Below are positions 16,063 to 25,643 of a stretch of DNA of 64,000 nt, piece after piece. How positions within the stretch are numbered: the first letter of the stretch is position 1; every line of letters starts with the position of its first letter. This DNA is from an uncultured Gilliamella sp. (lineage in GTDB: Bacteria > Pseudomonadota > Gammaproteobacteria > Enterobacterales > Orbaceae). Made by a program: the position numbers and the translations under genes. The DNA is taken from positions 62,001 to 126,000 of the forward strand of contig CALYPG010000001.1 of assembly GCA_945271295.1 (NCBI GenBank), written 5' to 3'. The notes beneath the pieces were generated by a model. It worked only from the letters and a program-made list of their open reading frames with translations, had not been told where the DNA came from and ran no database searches.

Positions 16063-18009
16063 TTACTCTTTTATGTTGGTTAGTAATTTGGCAATAATTG
16101 ATTGATTTTCAGGTTTAACTTGTTGAATTAAAATTGGAATTGTATCAGCAAGTTTGTAGCAAATATCATCTTTAATTGTTATAACACCTTCATCCGGGAT
16201 TGAACTAATCTCTTCTCTAACCTCATGTATCATGGAGAGGGGCATAAAAGCAAACGCGCCAATATCCGTTAAGCGTATGCGCGCTCCCCCTCGATTGATG
16301 TCAATAATTTCTGCAGTATAACTTTCCCCAATTTTATCAGCCAGATATTGCGCATAGAGATTATTGGCTATGTCACGTTCAGCATAACGCAATATCTTAC
16401 GCCTTTCATTCATCATTTTAAGCTGCTCTTGATCTGGCGCTATTAACTGTTGTGAGCGAATGTAGGCCTTAATTAAGCGATGATTAACCATGTCACCATA
16501 TTTACGAATTGGGGAAGTCCATGTTGCATAGGCCTCAAACCCAAGACCAAAATGTGGCTTTGGAACAGTCGAAAAATCAGCTGGACTTTGAAATTTACGT
16601 AAACGCGCAGCTAAAAAAGCATTATTATCAATTTGGCGTCGTAGTCTCATATACCCATCAAAAGATAACAATGCATCTTTATCAAAACCCGTTATGCCAT
16701 TATCATTTAAGATTTTTAAAATTTGTTCAATATATTTAGGATCAAATCCGGAATGAATATTAAAAATACCAAAACCAATGTTATTTTTTAAGTGCCAAGT
16801 TAAGGCTTGATTGGCGATGACCATTACTTCTTCAACTATTCGATGAGCAATGCGGCGTGATTGTTTAATAATCGATTTTACTTGGCGATTTTCATCAAGA
16901 ACAAAACGATAATCAGTGTTATCTTTAAACACTAAAGCATGTGTTAGCCGCCAGTTTGTTCTTATTTTTTCTAAATTTGATAAAAGACCAAGTTGTTCTG
17001 GTAAGGTAGCGTTGTCGGATAATAATTCACTACTATTTTCTAAAAAGTCAGACACATTGTGGTAAGAAAGCTTCGCTTTGGATTCAATCCATGCTGGAAT
17101 AAAAGCGATGTCATCAAAAATAATATCACCGGTTGGCTCAAGTTTAATTTTACATACCATGGCTGGACGTTTTTGAAAAGCTTGTAACGAACACAACTTA
17201 TTGGCTAACGCTTCAGGTAACATGGGAATATTAAAATCCGGTAAATAAGTGGTAAAATTGCGGACTTTAGCTATGTTATCAAGTTGACTATCTGGTAACA
17301 CATAAGCAGTTGGATCGGCAATGGCTACCATTAGTTGATAGTGACCTTGCTCATCTTGGGATAATGCGATGGCATCATCCATATCATCGGTATCTTCACT
17401 ATCTATGGTAAAGAAATTAACATGCGTTAAATCTTCCCGATTTTCCATTTCACTCTCATCTATCTCCAATGTTTCAGCCGGTGGTGCCTGTTGTTCTAAA
17501 TCATATCGGGCTAGTGTTTTTAGCCATAATTGATAAGGTGAAGTACTATCTGTAATAAAATAACTAATTTCGGCAAAAAAACTATTTTTATCTTCTTCCA
17601 AAGGATGGGAAACAAGGGTTGCAACAACCCAATCACCTTCTTTCAATTTTTCAGACACTTGCTTATTAGCTTTACAGCGTATGCAAAAATTAGCAGGCAT
17701 ATTTTCAGGATAGATTACCATGGCACGCTCCAGGAAACCTATTTTACCGATGAATTTTTGTAGAGCACTTTCAATTAAAAGCTCAGGTTCGAATGACTCT
17801 TTGTCATTATTATTGATAATGGTGCCTGAGACTTTATCACCATTACAAACCGTTTTCATTTTGGCAATTGGAATAAAGTAGCTAGTTTTATTATCAACAT
17901 CCAAAAAACCAAACCCTTTTTCGTGAGCGCGAATCACGCCTTCAACCCGAGGAGTTTGTTCATGAAGTTCTTGTTTTAATTGTGCCAGTAGGGGATTATT
18001 TTGAAACAT
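16063..18009 (-). CDS. rnb: Exoribonuclease II
   Basis: Processive 3'-5' RNA exonuclease for mRNA turnover. I start it at ATG 18009 (MFQNNPLLAQLKQEL, as in E. coli) rather than at 18066, giving 648 residues against 644. Domains in order: cold-shock domains with KGFGFLDVDNKTSYFIP, the RNB catalytic domain with SEDTDDMDDAI (Mg-binding aspartates), TSPIRKYGDMVNHRLIKA, and a C-terminal S1 domain (GGARIRLTDIGAFAFMP). Single gene with its own terminator-like hairpin. Confidence 0.96.
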   Translation of the reverse strand: MFQNNPLLAQLKQELHEQTPRVEGVIRAHEKGFGFLDVDNKTSYFIPIAKMKTVCNGDKVSGTIINNNDKESFEPELLIESALQKFIGKIGFLERAMVIYPENMPANFCIRCKANKQVSEKLKEGDWVVATLVSHPLEEDKNSFFAEISYFITDSTSPYQLWLKTLARYDLEQQAPPAETLEIDESEMENREDLTHVNFFTIDSEDTDDMDDAIALSQDEQGHYQLMVAIADPTAYVLPDSQLDNIAKVRNFTTYLPDFNIPMLPEALANKLCSLQAFQKRPAMVCKIKLEPTGDIIFDDIAFIPAWIESKAKLSYHNVSDFLENSSELLSDNATLPEQLGLLSNLEKIRTNWRLTHALVFKDNTDYRFVLDENRQVKSIIKQSRRIAHRIVEEVMVIANQALTWHLKNNIGFGIFNIHSGFDPKYIEQILKILNDNGITGFDKDALLSFDGYMRLRRQIDNNAFLAARLRKFQSPADFSTVPKPHFGLGFEAYATWTSPIRKYGDMVNHRLIKAYIRSQQLIAPDQEQLKMMNERRKILRYAERDIANNLYAQYLADKIGESYTAEIIDINRGGARIRLTDIGAFAFMPLSMIHEVREEISSIPDEGVITIKDDICYKLADTIPILIQQVKPENQSIIAKLLTNIKE

Positions 18010-18147
18010 GAAACCTAATATCATTTTATAAAATTTGTTGTGGATTTTACCACAGTTATCCACCATGTGGTTATTGAATTAAAGGCAGATAAGTTTACAA
18101 AATATGCATATAATGTATTGTAATTTTGAAACTAATGGTGTGATTTG

Positions 18148-18903
18148 ATGAAGTTGAACTATAAATTACAAGGTAATGGGCCTGCTATCATTTTTATGCA
18201 TGGTGTTTTTGGCAGTTTAGATAATTTGAACATGTTAGCCAAAAATCTGTTATCAAATTATCAAATTGTTCAAGTTGATATGCGTAATCATGGATTTTCT
18301 CCCTGGTCTGATGTAATGAATTATCAGGTAATGGCTGAAGATATAGCGCAACTTTGCCACAATTTAGGTTTACAGGATGTAATTTTGATAGGTCATTCAA
18401 TGGGTGGGAAGGTTGCGTTACAATTAACACAAATAATTCCCGATATTATCCAGCAAATTGTCGCCATTGATATCGCACCTATTCAATATCCAATTGCGAC
18501 TAATGCCTTGGTATTAAACGCTTTAACACAAGTTGTTTCACAAAGTATAACTGATAAAAAACAGATCATAAGTATCATGAAAAATAATGAGTTAACTGAT
18601 GCAACGATTCAGTTTTTACTCAAATCTTTTAAAAATGGCCAGTGGTTATTTAATGTTGATGTTATTGTTAAACAATATCAGCATCTGTGTGATTGGCAGA
18701 TGATTTCGCCCTGGTTAAAACCTACCTTATTTATAAAAGGTGGCAATTCTAATTATATAACGGCAAAAGACTATGATGAGATTTATTTGCAATTTCCTAA
18801 TGCCAAAATAGAAACAGTTATCGGCGCAGGGCATAATGTTCATGCAGAAAAAACAGCACAAGTTTTACAAATTCTACAACATTGGTTATGTCATCAAAGT
18901 TGA
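18148..18903 (+). CDS. ybfF: Alpha/beta-hydrolase, acyl-CoA esterase YbfF-like
   Basis: Cytosolic esterase of the alpha/beta-hydrolase fold. The nucleophile elbow GHSMGG, oxyanion region FMHGVFGSLDN, the acid-loop and the C-terminal GAGHNVHAE histidine give the catalytic triad. ATG 18148 is used (a TTG precedes it in frame). 251 residues against 254 in E. coli, where ybfF also lies near seqA-pgm; here it is 6 kb away. It is divergent from rnb. Confidence 0.88.
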   Translation: MKLNYKLQGNGPAIIFMHGVFGSLDNLNMLAKNLLSNYQIVQVDMRNHGFSPWSDVMNYQVMAEDIAQLCHNLGLQDVILIGHSMGGKVALQLTQIIPDIIQQIVAIDIAPIQYPIATNALVLNALTQVVSQSITDKKQIISIMKNNELTDATIQFLLKSFKNGQWLFNVDVIVKQYQHLCDWQMISPWLKPTLFIKGGNSNYITAKDYDEIYLQFPNAKIETVIGAGHNVHAEKTAQVLQILQHWLCHQS

Positions 18904-18989
18904 TTTTTTAGTTGCCAACATCATTAAATTGCTATGACTGAATAATATTGGTTGATGCACAATGGTGCTTGGAACAATGTTTTTAACAA

Positions 18990-19313
18990 TTAGTCACAAA
19001 ATAATCGTTGTTGTTGAATTTTCTTCTGCTGTTGTAGGGTAATACTAACAAATACCATTTTACAGTGGCTGTTGATTGATAGGCTGTTGATATTATATGA
19101 CCACTCTGCTGGTAGGCGGTGCTCGGTAATTTGTGGATAGCTTTCAAGTAGTTGGAATGCTATTTGATTTGCCTGTCGGGTACTTAACCAGTAGCGGTGT
19201 TTATGCAATAGCCGTTGTTGATAGTTAATAAAACCGAGCAGAATTATTGAAAAAAGCAGTATTGCTATCATTACTTCAATCATACTAAATCCATTAATAC
19301 TTGGTTTATTCAC
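18990..19313 (-). CDS. ppdC: Type IV prepilin-like protein PpdC
   Basis: Minor pseudopilin. I place the start at GTG 19313, overlapping the preceding gene's stop by 8 bp. This gives 107 residues, the same as E. coli PpdC, with the prepilin site G|FSMIEV after a short basic leader and a hydrophobic N-terminal helix (MIEVMIAILLFSIILLGFI). GTG 19319 is an alternative; the longer frame from 19364 would give an implausible leader. Last gene of the ppdA-ppdB-ygdB-ppdC operon. Confidence 0.78.
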   Translation of the reverse strand: MNKPSINGFSMIEVMIAILLFSIILLGFINYQQRLLHKHRYWLSTRQANQIAFQLLESYPQITEHRLPAEWSYNINSLSINSHCKMVFVSITLQQQKKIQQQRLFCD

Positions 19314-19743
19314 AATCACTACTCTTTTTTTCCGGACAATAATCAAGCCAATGGCCTTTTTCAACCACTAATTGATTATTTTCATAATGGGCTAAAGTGA
19401 ACAGAAAAACATGATTTGCTTCGCCACGCACTAAAACATAATTATCAATGGTTAAAGCTGATTTTTTTATGCATGCCTTTAGTTGATAAGTTGATTGTGT
19501 TAAGCATTGCCAACTAGTAGTTGGTGTCGCCCATTTTTGGTAAATCCCCCAAGTTAATGAGGAACTAGCATGATTAAATCTCTTATAATAATCAATTTCC
19601 ATAATTACCGTTTTTTGCCATGAATTAATTAATAAATTAAATCCTGTTAATAATATTAATCCCACCGTCATTAAGACGAAGACCATGACGATGGCACTAA
19701 ATCCCGAAAATGCTAAATTGTTCGCATCAGAATAAATTTTCAT
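19306..19743 (-). CDS. ygdB: YgdB/DUF2509-type pilus-assembly-associated protein
   Basis: A 145-residue protein with an N-terminal hydrophobic helix (GFSAIVMVFVLMTVGLILLTGFNLLI) preceded by a prepilin-like G|FSAIV, then a cysteine-containing extracytoplasmic domain. Position between ppdB and ppdC and the overall size match E. coli YgdB (135). It probably acts as a minor pseudopilin (PilX-like) in priming a type IV-like filament. It overlaps both neighbours by 8-17 bp. Confidence 0.8.
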   Translation of the reverse strand: MKIYSDANNLAFSGFSAIVMVFVLMTVGLILLTGFNLLINSWQKTVIMEIDYYKRFNHASSSLTWGIYQKWATPTTSWQCLTQSTYQLKACIKKSALTIDNYVLVRGEANHVFLFTLAHYENNQLVVEKGHWLDYCPEKKSSDCE

Positions 19744-20290
19744 TTTTGATTATTTTAGTCACCTGATAATTGATTTTTTTATTATTTAATAATTCTGCAG
19801 CTAATAATATTTCGATACTATTGGTTCTTTGCTTTATTACAAAGCGAGTGACTTTAAATTCGGTTGGATCGAATAGTTTTTCCCAGTTAGCTCCTTGACA
19901 ATTAACTGCGCCTGTTTTGTATTCAAGATTGTTTTTCCGATAACGGTAGGTAAAGACATCAGAATTATTTTTATAAATAGGGTTGTAAACCCAATCATGA
20001 CGAATTTCGCTATCATAACGAATAATAATACAATTTTGTTGGTGGTTTATTTCCAGAGCTTTCATTTTTATCTTGCTTGGGTCATTAGCGATAAAGCCAG
20101 CGCGTTTGATATCTTTGATAAGCCCAATCATGGCGCTATCAACATTTTTTTGTAAGTTGATCCTTTGATAATATTGCATGATATTGGTTTGTAATTGAGC
20201 ATAAAAACTAGTGCAACCGATAATAACCACACTTGATAATGCAATACTCATTAACATTTCCAGTAGTGAAAAACCTGATACTTTTAGCAT
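19727..20290 (-). CDS. ppdB: Type IV prepilin-like protein PpdB
   Basis: A 187-residue protein, the same length as E. coli PpdB, with leader MLKVSG|FSLLEMLMSIALSSVVIIGC, the methylation/processing motif with Glu+5, and a long C-terminal domain. PilW-like minor pseudopilin. It overlaps ppdA by 7 bp and ygdB by 17 bp. Confidence 0.85.
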   Translation of the reverse strand: MLKVSGFSLLEMLMSIALSSVVIIGCTSFYAQLQTNIMQYYQRINLQKNVDSAMIGLIKDIKRAGFIANDPSKIKMKALEINHQQNCIIIRYDSEIRHDWVYNPIYKNNSDVFTYRYRKNNLEYKTGAVNCQGANWEKLFDPTEFKVTRFVIKQRTNSIEILLAAELLNNKKINYQVTKIIKNENLF

Positions 20291-20760
20291 GGTGGTAACC
20301 CAGCTAAATAATTATTTTGGCTACAAGAGCGAATTCGCCCCCGGAATGATATAAAAACTTTACTGATGCCAATGTCATTTTGTAATTGAAAGGATGTTGT
20401 TTGAGCCATATTTCGTCGTCCCCAAAAAGAGATGGTTTTTTTGTCTGTTAAACCACTAATAACAACTGAATTATTAGGCTTATTAAATTGCAATATTCCT
20501 TGATTGCAATTGATAGGGCGTTCTGCTTGAGTAACCGTTAAACACCAAGGTGATAAGAATAAGTAGAGATTATAAGTATCATTTTGTGTATAAGCTTTAA
20601 CTTGCACTTCATTTAAAAAATAAGCTAGCTGTTGAGTTGTGGTAATCAATTCATTACGAAGTTGTAATGACTTCCAATGTTGTATACCAATAGCCGCTAA
20701 AATTGTACAGATACATATAACGACCAATACCTCTAATATTGAGAATCCTTCATTTTGCAC
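20284..20760 (-). CDS. ppdA: Type IV prepilin-like protein PpdA
   Basis: A 158-residue protein with leader MQNEG|FSILEVLVVICICTILAAIGI (type IV prepilin cleavage and Glu+5) and a GspH/FimT-like globular part containing paired cysteines near the end (RSCSQNNYLAGLPPC). First gene of the four-gene pseudopilin operon. The pilin ATPase, platform and prepilin peptidase are not in the window. Confidence 0.85.
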   Translation of the reverse strand: MQNEGFSILEVLVVICICTILAAIGIQHWKSLQLRNELITTTQQLAYFLNEVQVKAYTQNDTYNLYLFLSPWCLTVTQAERPINCNQGILQFNKPNNSVVISGLTDKKTISFWGRRNMAQTTSFQLQNDIGISKVFISFRGRIRSCSQNNYLAGLPPC

Positions 20761-20983
20761 AACGCTATCCTTTTAATGGAATACCAGATTGTGAATATAA
20801 TTAACCATCAGAAAAAAATATGGCTTTTTAGGTTATCTTGGAAACTGGATCTCAAATTTATTTTGTTTTTGCTATAGATATTGTTACTAATATGACAAAC
20901 CGCTTAAAAAGCGTTACAGATTATATTATACTGTTGACTTATTTTTATTTGTTAACAGATATATAAGTTGAAGGAAACTTGAG

Positions 20984-21808
20984 ATGCAACAATTACAAAC
21001 TATTATTGAAGCAGCATTTGAACGTCGTGCTGAAATTACGCCATCAAATGTAGATGCAGTAACTCGTGATGCTATTAACCAAACTATTGGTTTATTAGAC
21101 AGTGGTAAAATGCGTGTTGCTGAAAAAATTAATGGTGATTGGATCACTCATCAATGGCTAAAAAAAGCGGTATTGCTCTCATTCCGTATTAATGAAAACC
21201 AACTAATTGATGGCGGTGCCACTAATTATTATGACAAAGTTCCTTTGAAATTTGCTGACTATGATCAAGCACGATTCCAACAAGAAGGCTTCCGTGTAGT
21301 GCCTTCTGCTATTGCTCGTAAAGGTGCTTATATTGCGCGCAATACAGTATTAATGCCATCTTATGTTAATATTGGTGCTTATGTTGATGAAGGAACCATG
21401 GTTGATACTTGGGTAACCGTTGGTTCGTGTGCGCAAATAGGTAAAAATGTGCATTTATCTGGTGGTGTTGGTATTGGTGGGGTATTAGAACCGTTACAAG
21501 CAAATCCAACTATTATCGAAGATAACTGCTTCATTGGTGCGCGCAGTGAAATTGTTGAAGGGGTCATTGTTGAAGAAGGCTCAGTCATTTCTATGGGCGT
21601 ATTTATCGGTCAAAGTACTAAAATTTATGACCGCGCAACGGGCGAAGTGCATTACGGTCGCGTTCCTGCTGGTTCTGTGGTGGTTTCGGGTAATTTACCA
21701 ACTAAAGATGGTAAATATAGCCTTTATTGTGCAGTTATTGTTAAAAAAGTCGATGCCAAAACATTAGGTAAAGTCGGTATCAATGAATTATTACGCACTA
21801 TTGATTAA
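20984..21808 (+). CDS. dapD: 2,3,4,5-tetrahydropyridine-2,6-dicarboxylate N-succinyltransferase
   Basis: Succinyl-CoA-dependent step of the lysine/diaminopimelate pathway. 274 residues, same as E. coli. The N-terminal helical domain is followed by a left-handed beta-helix of hexapeptide repeats ([45 protein letters not shown]). A GAAGGAAA site precedes ATG by about 10 bp. Single-gene unit with its own terminator. Confidence 0.97.
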   Translation: MQQLQTIIEAAFERRAEITPSNVDAVTRDAINQTIGLLDSGKMRVAEKINGDWITHQWLKKAVLLSFRINENQLIDGGATNYYDKVPLKFADYDQARFQQEGFRVVPSAIARKGAYIARNTVLMPSYVNIGAYVDEGTMVDTWVTVGSCAQIGKNVHLSGGVGIGGVLEPLQANPTIIEDNCFIGARSEIVEGVIVEEGSVISMGVFIGQSTKIYDRATGEVHYGRVPAGSVVVSGNLPTKDGKYSLYCAVIVKKVDAKTLGKVGINELLRTID

Positions 21809-21830
21809 TAGGGTATTTTCTAGATAAATG

Positions 21831-21865
21831 CCGTCACAGTTATTATGTGGCGGAAATTTTTATTT
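21831..21865 (+). terminator. dapD terminator
   Basis: CCGTCACA (21831-21838) pairs with TGTGGCGG (21846-21853) around a 7-nt loop, with one G-T pair, followed by AAATTTTTATTT. It begins 22 nt after the dapD stop. Confidence 0.75.
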
Positions 21866-21914
21866 ATTCTGCAAAATTTAGTTATATTTTATAACTATTA
21901 GAAGAGGAAAAATT

Positions 21915-22406
21915 ATGCCTTCTTTTGATATTGTGTCAGAAATTCAAATGCCAGAAGTGAAAAATGGTGTTGACAATGCTACGCGGGAATTAACTACTCG
22001 CTGGGATTTCAAAAATGTTGAAGCTTCATTTGAATTAAATGAGAAAAATGAAACCATTAAAGCAACCAGTCAATCCGATTTCCAAGTGCAGCAATTATTA
22101 GATATTCTCCGTGAAAAGTTAGCTAAGCGAGGCATTGACGGAGGAGCTTTAGACATTCCTGAAGAATTAGAACACAGTGGTAAACTCTATAGTATTACTG
22201 TTAAGCTTAAACAAGGGATTGATAAAGAACTATCTAAGAAAATTGTAAAATTGATAAAAGACAGTAAAATCAAAGTACAAGCTCAAGTTCAAGGTGAACA
22301 AGTGCGGGTTACTGGCAAATCTCGAGATGATTTACAAGCAACGATGGCCTTAGTTAAAAATGCCGAGTTAGGGCAGCCATTTCAGTTTACCAATTTTCGA
22401 GATTAG
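21915..22406 (+). CDS. yajQ: YajQ family nucleotide-binding protein
   Basis: A 163-residue cytosolic protein of the YajQ/UPF0234 family, built of two ferredoxin-like domains that bind nucleotides (tRNA/ATP reported; cyclic-di-GMP in some relatives). Typical blocks: [77 protein letters not shown]. The exact role is unknown. Strong AGAGGAA site. Confidence 0.94.
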   Translation: MPSFDIVSEIQMPEVKNGVDNATRELTTRWDFKNVEASFELNEKNETIKATSQSDFQVQQLLDILREKLAKRGIDGGALDIPEELEHSGKLYSITVKLKQGIDKELSKKIVKLIKDSKIKVQAQVQGEQVRVTGKSRDDLQATMALVKNAELGQPFQFTNFRD

Positions 22407-22422
22407 TTCCCTTTCATGCTTT

Positions 22423-22458
22423 TTACTTCGCTGGCAATGGCTGGCGAAGTAATGTTTC
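22423..22458 (+). terminator. yajQ terminator
   Basis: TTACTTCGC (22423-22431) and GCGAAGTAA (22444-22452) form a 9-bp stem with partial pairing inside the loop; TGTTTCTAAT follows, so the T-tract is imperfect. Confidence 0.6.
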
Positions 22459-22482
22459 TAATAATTCCCAATAATATCTTTT

Positions 22483-22523
22483 TGTAAAAATGTTTCAGGT
22501 TAACTATACGTTTGAGTATAAAA
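22483..22523 (+). repeat. Dispersed 41-bp intergenic repeat, copy B
   Basis: Reads TGTAAAAATGTTTCAGG, then TTAACTATACGTTTGAG, then TATAAAA. Same element as at 8368, 27377 and 61368. It lies 77 nt after yajQ. The sequence after it (AACAGCTGAATTCAAC) also resembles what follows copy D. Confidence 0.7.
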
Positions 22524-22794
22524 TAACAGCTGAATTCAACATCTAAGTGCGAATCGAGTTAATAAAGTCCTTATAATGTGTTTTATAGTTAAGCTGTTTT
22601 ATTGTCACCATTATTTTAAGTTACGATTCGCAGTTGATTTTTGTAGTTAAGACAAAATTTAATGCTAAATAATGATCTGTTATAAAACATAATTTGGATA
22701 AGGCACAAATCTACTAGCAAATTTTGCTATACTAGTAAAAACAAACAGTTTGCTATATTAAACCAATTTATTAAATAAAGAGTAACAAACAATT
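22524..22794. other. Upstream region of gmk, no gene
   Basis: No coding frame. A widely spaced inverted repeat TGCGAATCG (22548-22556) / CGATTCGCA (22624-22632) and a direct repeat TTTGCTATA just before gmk are visible. The gmk promoter presumably lies in the last 80 bp. No regulator can be named. Confidence 0.35.
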
Positions 22795-23421
22795 ATGTAT
22801 ACAGGAACCCTATTTATTATTTCTGCCCCTAGCGGAGCGGGAAAATCAAGCTTAATTAGAGCCTATTTACAGCAAAACAATTCTTATCCAGCCAAAGTCT
22901 CGATTTCTCATACTACACGAGAACCAAGACCCGGTGAACAACATGGAGAGCATTATTATTTTGTCAACAGCAAACAGTTTGAGTCGTTAATTGATAAGCA
23001 AGCTTTTGTTGAATATGCTCAAGTATTTGATCACTATTATGGTACTTCAATAGCAGAAATTGATCAGAGCTTGTTAAAGGGCGTTAATGTATTTTTAGAT
23101 ATTGACTGGCAAGGTGCACAACAAGTTAGAAAAAAAATGCCATTTGCCAAAAGTATTTTTATTTTACCGCCATCATTACCAGAACTTGAAAATCGTCTAA
23201 TAAAACGTGGACAAGATAGCCAGTCAGTCATTCAAAAAAGAATGCAAAAAGCTAAAGCAGAAATTTCACATTATAATGAATATGACTACATCATTATCAA
23301 TGATGATTTTGATATATCGTTAAAGGCTTTAAGTTCGATTATTACAGCGGCAAGTTTAGAACAACCTAAACAAGCAATGATTCATCAGCCATTATTTGCT
23401 GATCTTTTATCACCTAATTGA
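22795..23421 (+). CDS. gmk: Guanylate kinase
   Basis: Phosphorylates GMP/dGMP to the diphosphate. 208 residues (E. coli 207) with the P-loop APSGAGKSS at 11-19, the GMP-binding [20 protein letters not shown] and [11 protein letters not shown]. In E. coli gmk heads rpoZ-spoT; here it is followed by a terminator hairpin and convergent gloA, so it is a separate unit. Confidence 0.97.
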   Translation: MYTGTLFIISAPSGAGKSSLIRAYLQQNNSYPAKVSISHTTREPRPGEQHGEHYYFVNSKQFESLIDKQAFVEYAQVFDHYYGTSIAEIDQSLLKGVNVFLDIDWQGAQQVRKKMPFAKSIFILPPSLPELENRLIKRGQDSQSVIQKRMQKAKAEISHYNEYDYIIINDDFDISLKALSSIITAASLEQPKQAMIHQPLFADLLSPN

Positions 23422-23468
23422 TTAACAGTTATTAACTGTTTAATTTAGCATTCACCACATGTAACCAT

Positions 23469-23489
23469 ATCGCTGGTAATACCAGCGAT
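23469..23489. terminator. Bidirectional terminator between gmk and gloA
   Basis: ATCGCTGGT and ACCAGCGAT form a perfect 9-bp stem with a 3-nt loop between the convergent genes. A second small hairpin (AACAGTT/AACTGTT) lies directly after the gmk stop. T-tracts are weak on both sides. Confidence 0.6.
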
Positions 23490-23514
23490 AATCATATAAA
23501 AGCAAAAATCAAAC

Positions 23515-23922
23515 TTAATGACCTAATGCTTGATGTGCTTGATCGTTTTGAATTAATTCCAACTTATAACCATCCGGATCTTCAACAAAAGCAATAATGG
23601 TTGTTCCACCTTTTACTGGTCCGGCATCACGAATCACTTTGCCACCAGCTTGTTTAATTTCATTACACATTTTAGCAACATTATCTACACCTATAGCAAT
23701 ATGACCAAATGCATTACCGTGGTCATATTTATCGGTTCCCCAATTGTAGGTTAATTCAATTACTGAACCGGTTTGTTCATCGCTATAACCAAGAAATACC
23801 AATGAGTATTCATATTCTGGATTTTCACTGGTTCTTAATACTCGCATTCCCATTATTTGCGTGTAGAAATCAATAGAACGTTGTAAATCACCAACGCGGA
23901 TCATAGTATGTAATATACGCAT
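23515..23922 (-). CDS. gloA: Lactoylglutathione lyase (glyoxalase I)
   Basis: Converts the methylglyoxal-glutathione hemithioacetal to S-lactoylglutathione. 135 residues, same as E. coli. The four metal ligands are in place: H5, E56, H74 and E122. Two VOC beta-alpha-beta-beta-beta modules. Single gene, convergent with gmk. Confidence 0.97.
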   Translation of the reverse strand: MRILHTMIRVGDLQRSIDFYTQIMGMRVLRTSENPEYEYSLVFLGYSDEQTGSVIELTYNWGTDKYDHGNAFGHIAIGVDNVAKMCNEIKQAGGKVIRDAGPVKGGTTIIAFVEDPDGYKLELIQNDQAHQALGH

Positions 23923-24164
23923 CTAATAATTATTCCTTTTAATAATTAACACATTTACTAAGTTTATAATTTAACATTACTTTGAGCAATTTCATTTTAA
24001 ATTTATACAGTAAAATGAACAAGGAATAGGAATAAGGAAGGCTATTTATAATAATTTAAGAAAGCAATTAATATGATGCAGTATTAATTAATAATACTTC
24101 CGCCTGCAAATATAACAAGCGAAAGTGAGCGAACATACTAATAGTTAAAGGCAGTTACAATAAT

Positions 24165-24662
24165 TTAATTCGTTGTATCGTTGTTATAACGAGGCGATGC
24201 ACTAATTTGTTTACCATCCGTGACTAAGCGTACATGTTGACCAGCATAAAACTGTTTAGCTGAACCTTTTTGTACAATTACAATATTACCGCCATTTTCT
24301 TGTTTGATTTCGAGTTCTACTGCGCTTGCTTGACTTGCTTTATCTTCAATTTCGCTACCTAGTATTGCGCCACCAATTGCGCCTGTAGCTACTGCTAAAA
24401 TTCTACCTGTGCCATTACCAACGGTATTACCCAAAACACCGCCAATGGCAGCTCCACCAAGAGATCCTACTACATTTTCATTCTTACCATTAGCAGTATT
24501 AGCTTGAATTTTCACTGCTCGCACAGATACAACTGTGCCATAACTAACTTGCTGCACTTGTTTTGCTTGATCGGTAGTATAAACATCACCTGAGTATATA
24601 TCACTATTGCTACATCCAGAAAGCAGCGCAACCAAAATAGCTAATGTGACAATTTTTTTCAT
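24165..24662 (-). CDS. slyB: Outer membrane lipoprotein SlyB/PcP family
   Basis: Start at ATG 24662 (an in-frame ATG at 24677 overlaps the GAGG ribosome site). The signal MKKIVTLAILVALLSGC ends in a lipobox L-S-G-C. The mature protein has the glycine-zipper segment (GSLGGAAIGGVLGNTVGNGTGRILAVATGAIGGAILGSEIE) and a C-terminal beta domain, as in SlyB, which stabilises the outer membrane under stress. Divergent from the small lipoprotein gene at 24836. Confidence 0.9.
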   Translation of the reverse strand: MKKIVTLAILVALLSGCSNSDIYSGDVYTTDQAKQVQQVSYGTVVSVRAVKIQANTANGKNENVVGSLGGAAIGGVLGNTVGNGTGRILAVATGAIGGAILGSEIEDKASQASAVELEIKQENGGNIVIVQKGSAKQFYAGQHVRLVTDGKQISASPRYNNDTTN

Positions 24663-24835
24663 AATTTTATTCCTCATATAAATTTGTGTATAAGCTACCT
24701 TATACTAACAGCTAGCATAATATTCTTTTATAATTACAACAATCTCTTTTTCATTATTTTATCAATAGATAATACAATTTATAATTAAGTTGAGTTATAC
24801 TCAGTTCAATAGTTTATCTGGTATACAATAAATAT

Positions 24836-25033
24836 ATGAAACGGTTATTTTTTCAATTAATTTTATCAGTTATGATAACGGCGTGTCATGATGTAAAGCA
24901 AGAGCAACAACCTAAAGAAATAACACTTATTGAACAGCCCGCGGAACAGCCCGCTAATAATTGTTCAAAAAATGCAGCAACTAGCAAATTAAATCATCTT
25001 GACCAATTAGCACAAGGTTGTCCGGTAAAATAA
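24836..25033 (+). CDS. Small lipoprotein upstream of seqA
   Basis: 65 residues: a signal sequence with lipobox I-T-A-C (MKRLFFQLILSVMITAC) and a short Gln/Pro/Glu-rich tail containing two more cysteines (NNCSKN, QGCPVK). I do not recognise it. No clear ribosome site is seen. Only 21 bp separate it from seqA, so it may share that operon. Its reality rests on the good signal sequence and spacing. Confidence 0.55.
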   Translation: MKRLFFQLILSVMITACHDVKQEQQPKEITLIEQPAEQPANNCSKNAATSKLNHLDQLAQGCPVK

Positions 25034-25054
25034 TTTAATAGGCATAATAATCTA

Positions 25055-25579
25055 ATGAAAACTATCGAAATCGACGAAGAGTTATACCAATACATCGCAG
25101 GGCAAACAAGACATATCGGTGAAGATGCATCAAGTATTTTACGCCGCTTGTTAAATATTAACCTACATTTACTTTCCCAGCCTGGAAAAAAAAATCAACC
25201 AGAAAACCATTATTCTGTATTCACTGATTTATTAACCAGTGATACATTTACTAACGAAAAATCGATTATCAATCGCTTCATATTATTACTTGGTACACTT
25301 TATAATTATAACCCTACGCATTTTTCTATTGCAGCAACCTCTTTACATGGTAGTAAAAGACAATATTTAGCTAAAGATAAACAATCGTTAGAAATATCAG
25401 GCAAAAACACCAAACCGAGAGAAATTATTGGTACTCCTTATTGGGTGATTAGTAATACCAATACAGCTCGAAAAGTGTATATTCTTGAATCAATTATGAG
25501 TGATATGGGATTATCAGAAAGCCTTATTAACCAAGTCATTGATATTTTTTCACCACCAACCAATAAAGCTAATAGTTAA
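25055..25579 (+). CDS. seqA: Replication initiation regulator SeqA
   Basis: Binds hemimethylated GATC clusters, sequesters oriC and organises new DNA. The N-terminal oligomerisation domain (MKTIEIDEELYQYIAGQTRHIGEDASSILRRLL) and C-terminal DNA-binding domain (LHGSKRQYLAKDKQSLEISGKNTKPREIIGTPYWVISNTNTARK) are both present in 174 residues (E. coli 181). It implies Dam methylation in this organism. The seqA-pgm pair is conserved with enterobacteria. Confidence 0.96.
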   Translation: MKTIEIDEELYQYIAGQTRHIGEDASSILRRLLNINLHLLSQPGKKNQPENHYSVFTDLLTSDTFTNEKSIINRFILLLGTLYNYNPTHFSIAATSLHGSKRQYLAKDKQSLEISGKNTKPREIIGTPYWVISNTNTARKVYILESIMSDMGLSESLINQVIDIFSPPTNKANS

Positions 25580-25643
25580 TTCAAAATAATCAATGACAAT
25601 TGCTTTAGCATAAAAACGACATACTATGAAAGAGGAGTAACAA

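Noticed and set aside
22548..22632. Inverted repeat TGCGAATCG/CGATTCGCA as a regulatory hairpin
   Set aside because: The arms are 67 nt apart with no conserved loop and no adjacent feature that would explain it; chance pairing is possible, so it is only mentioned.
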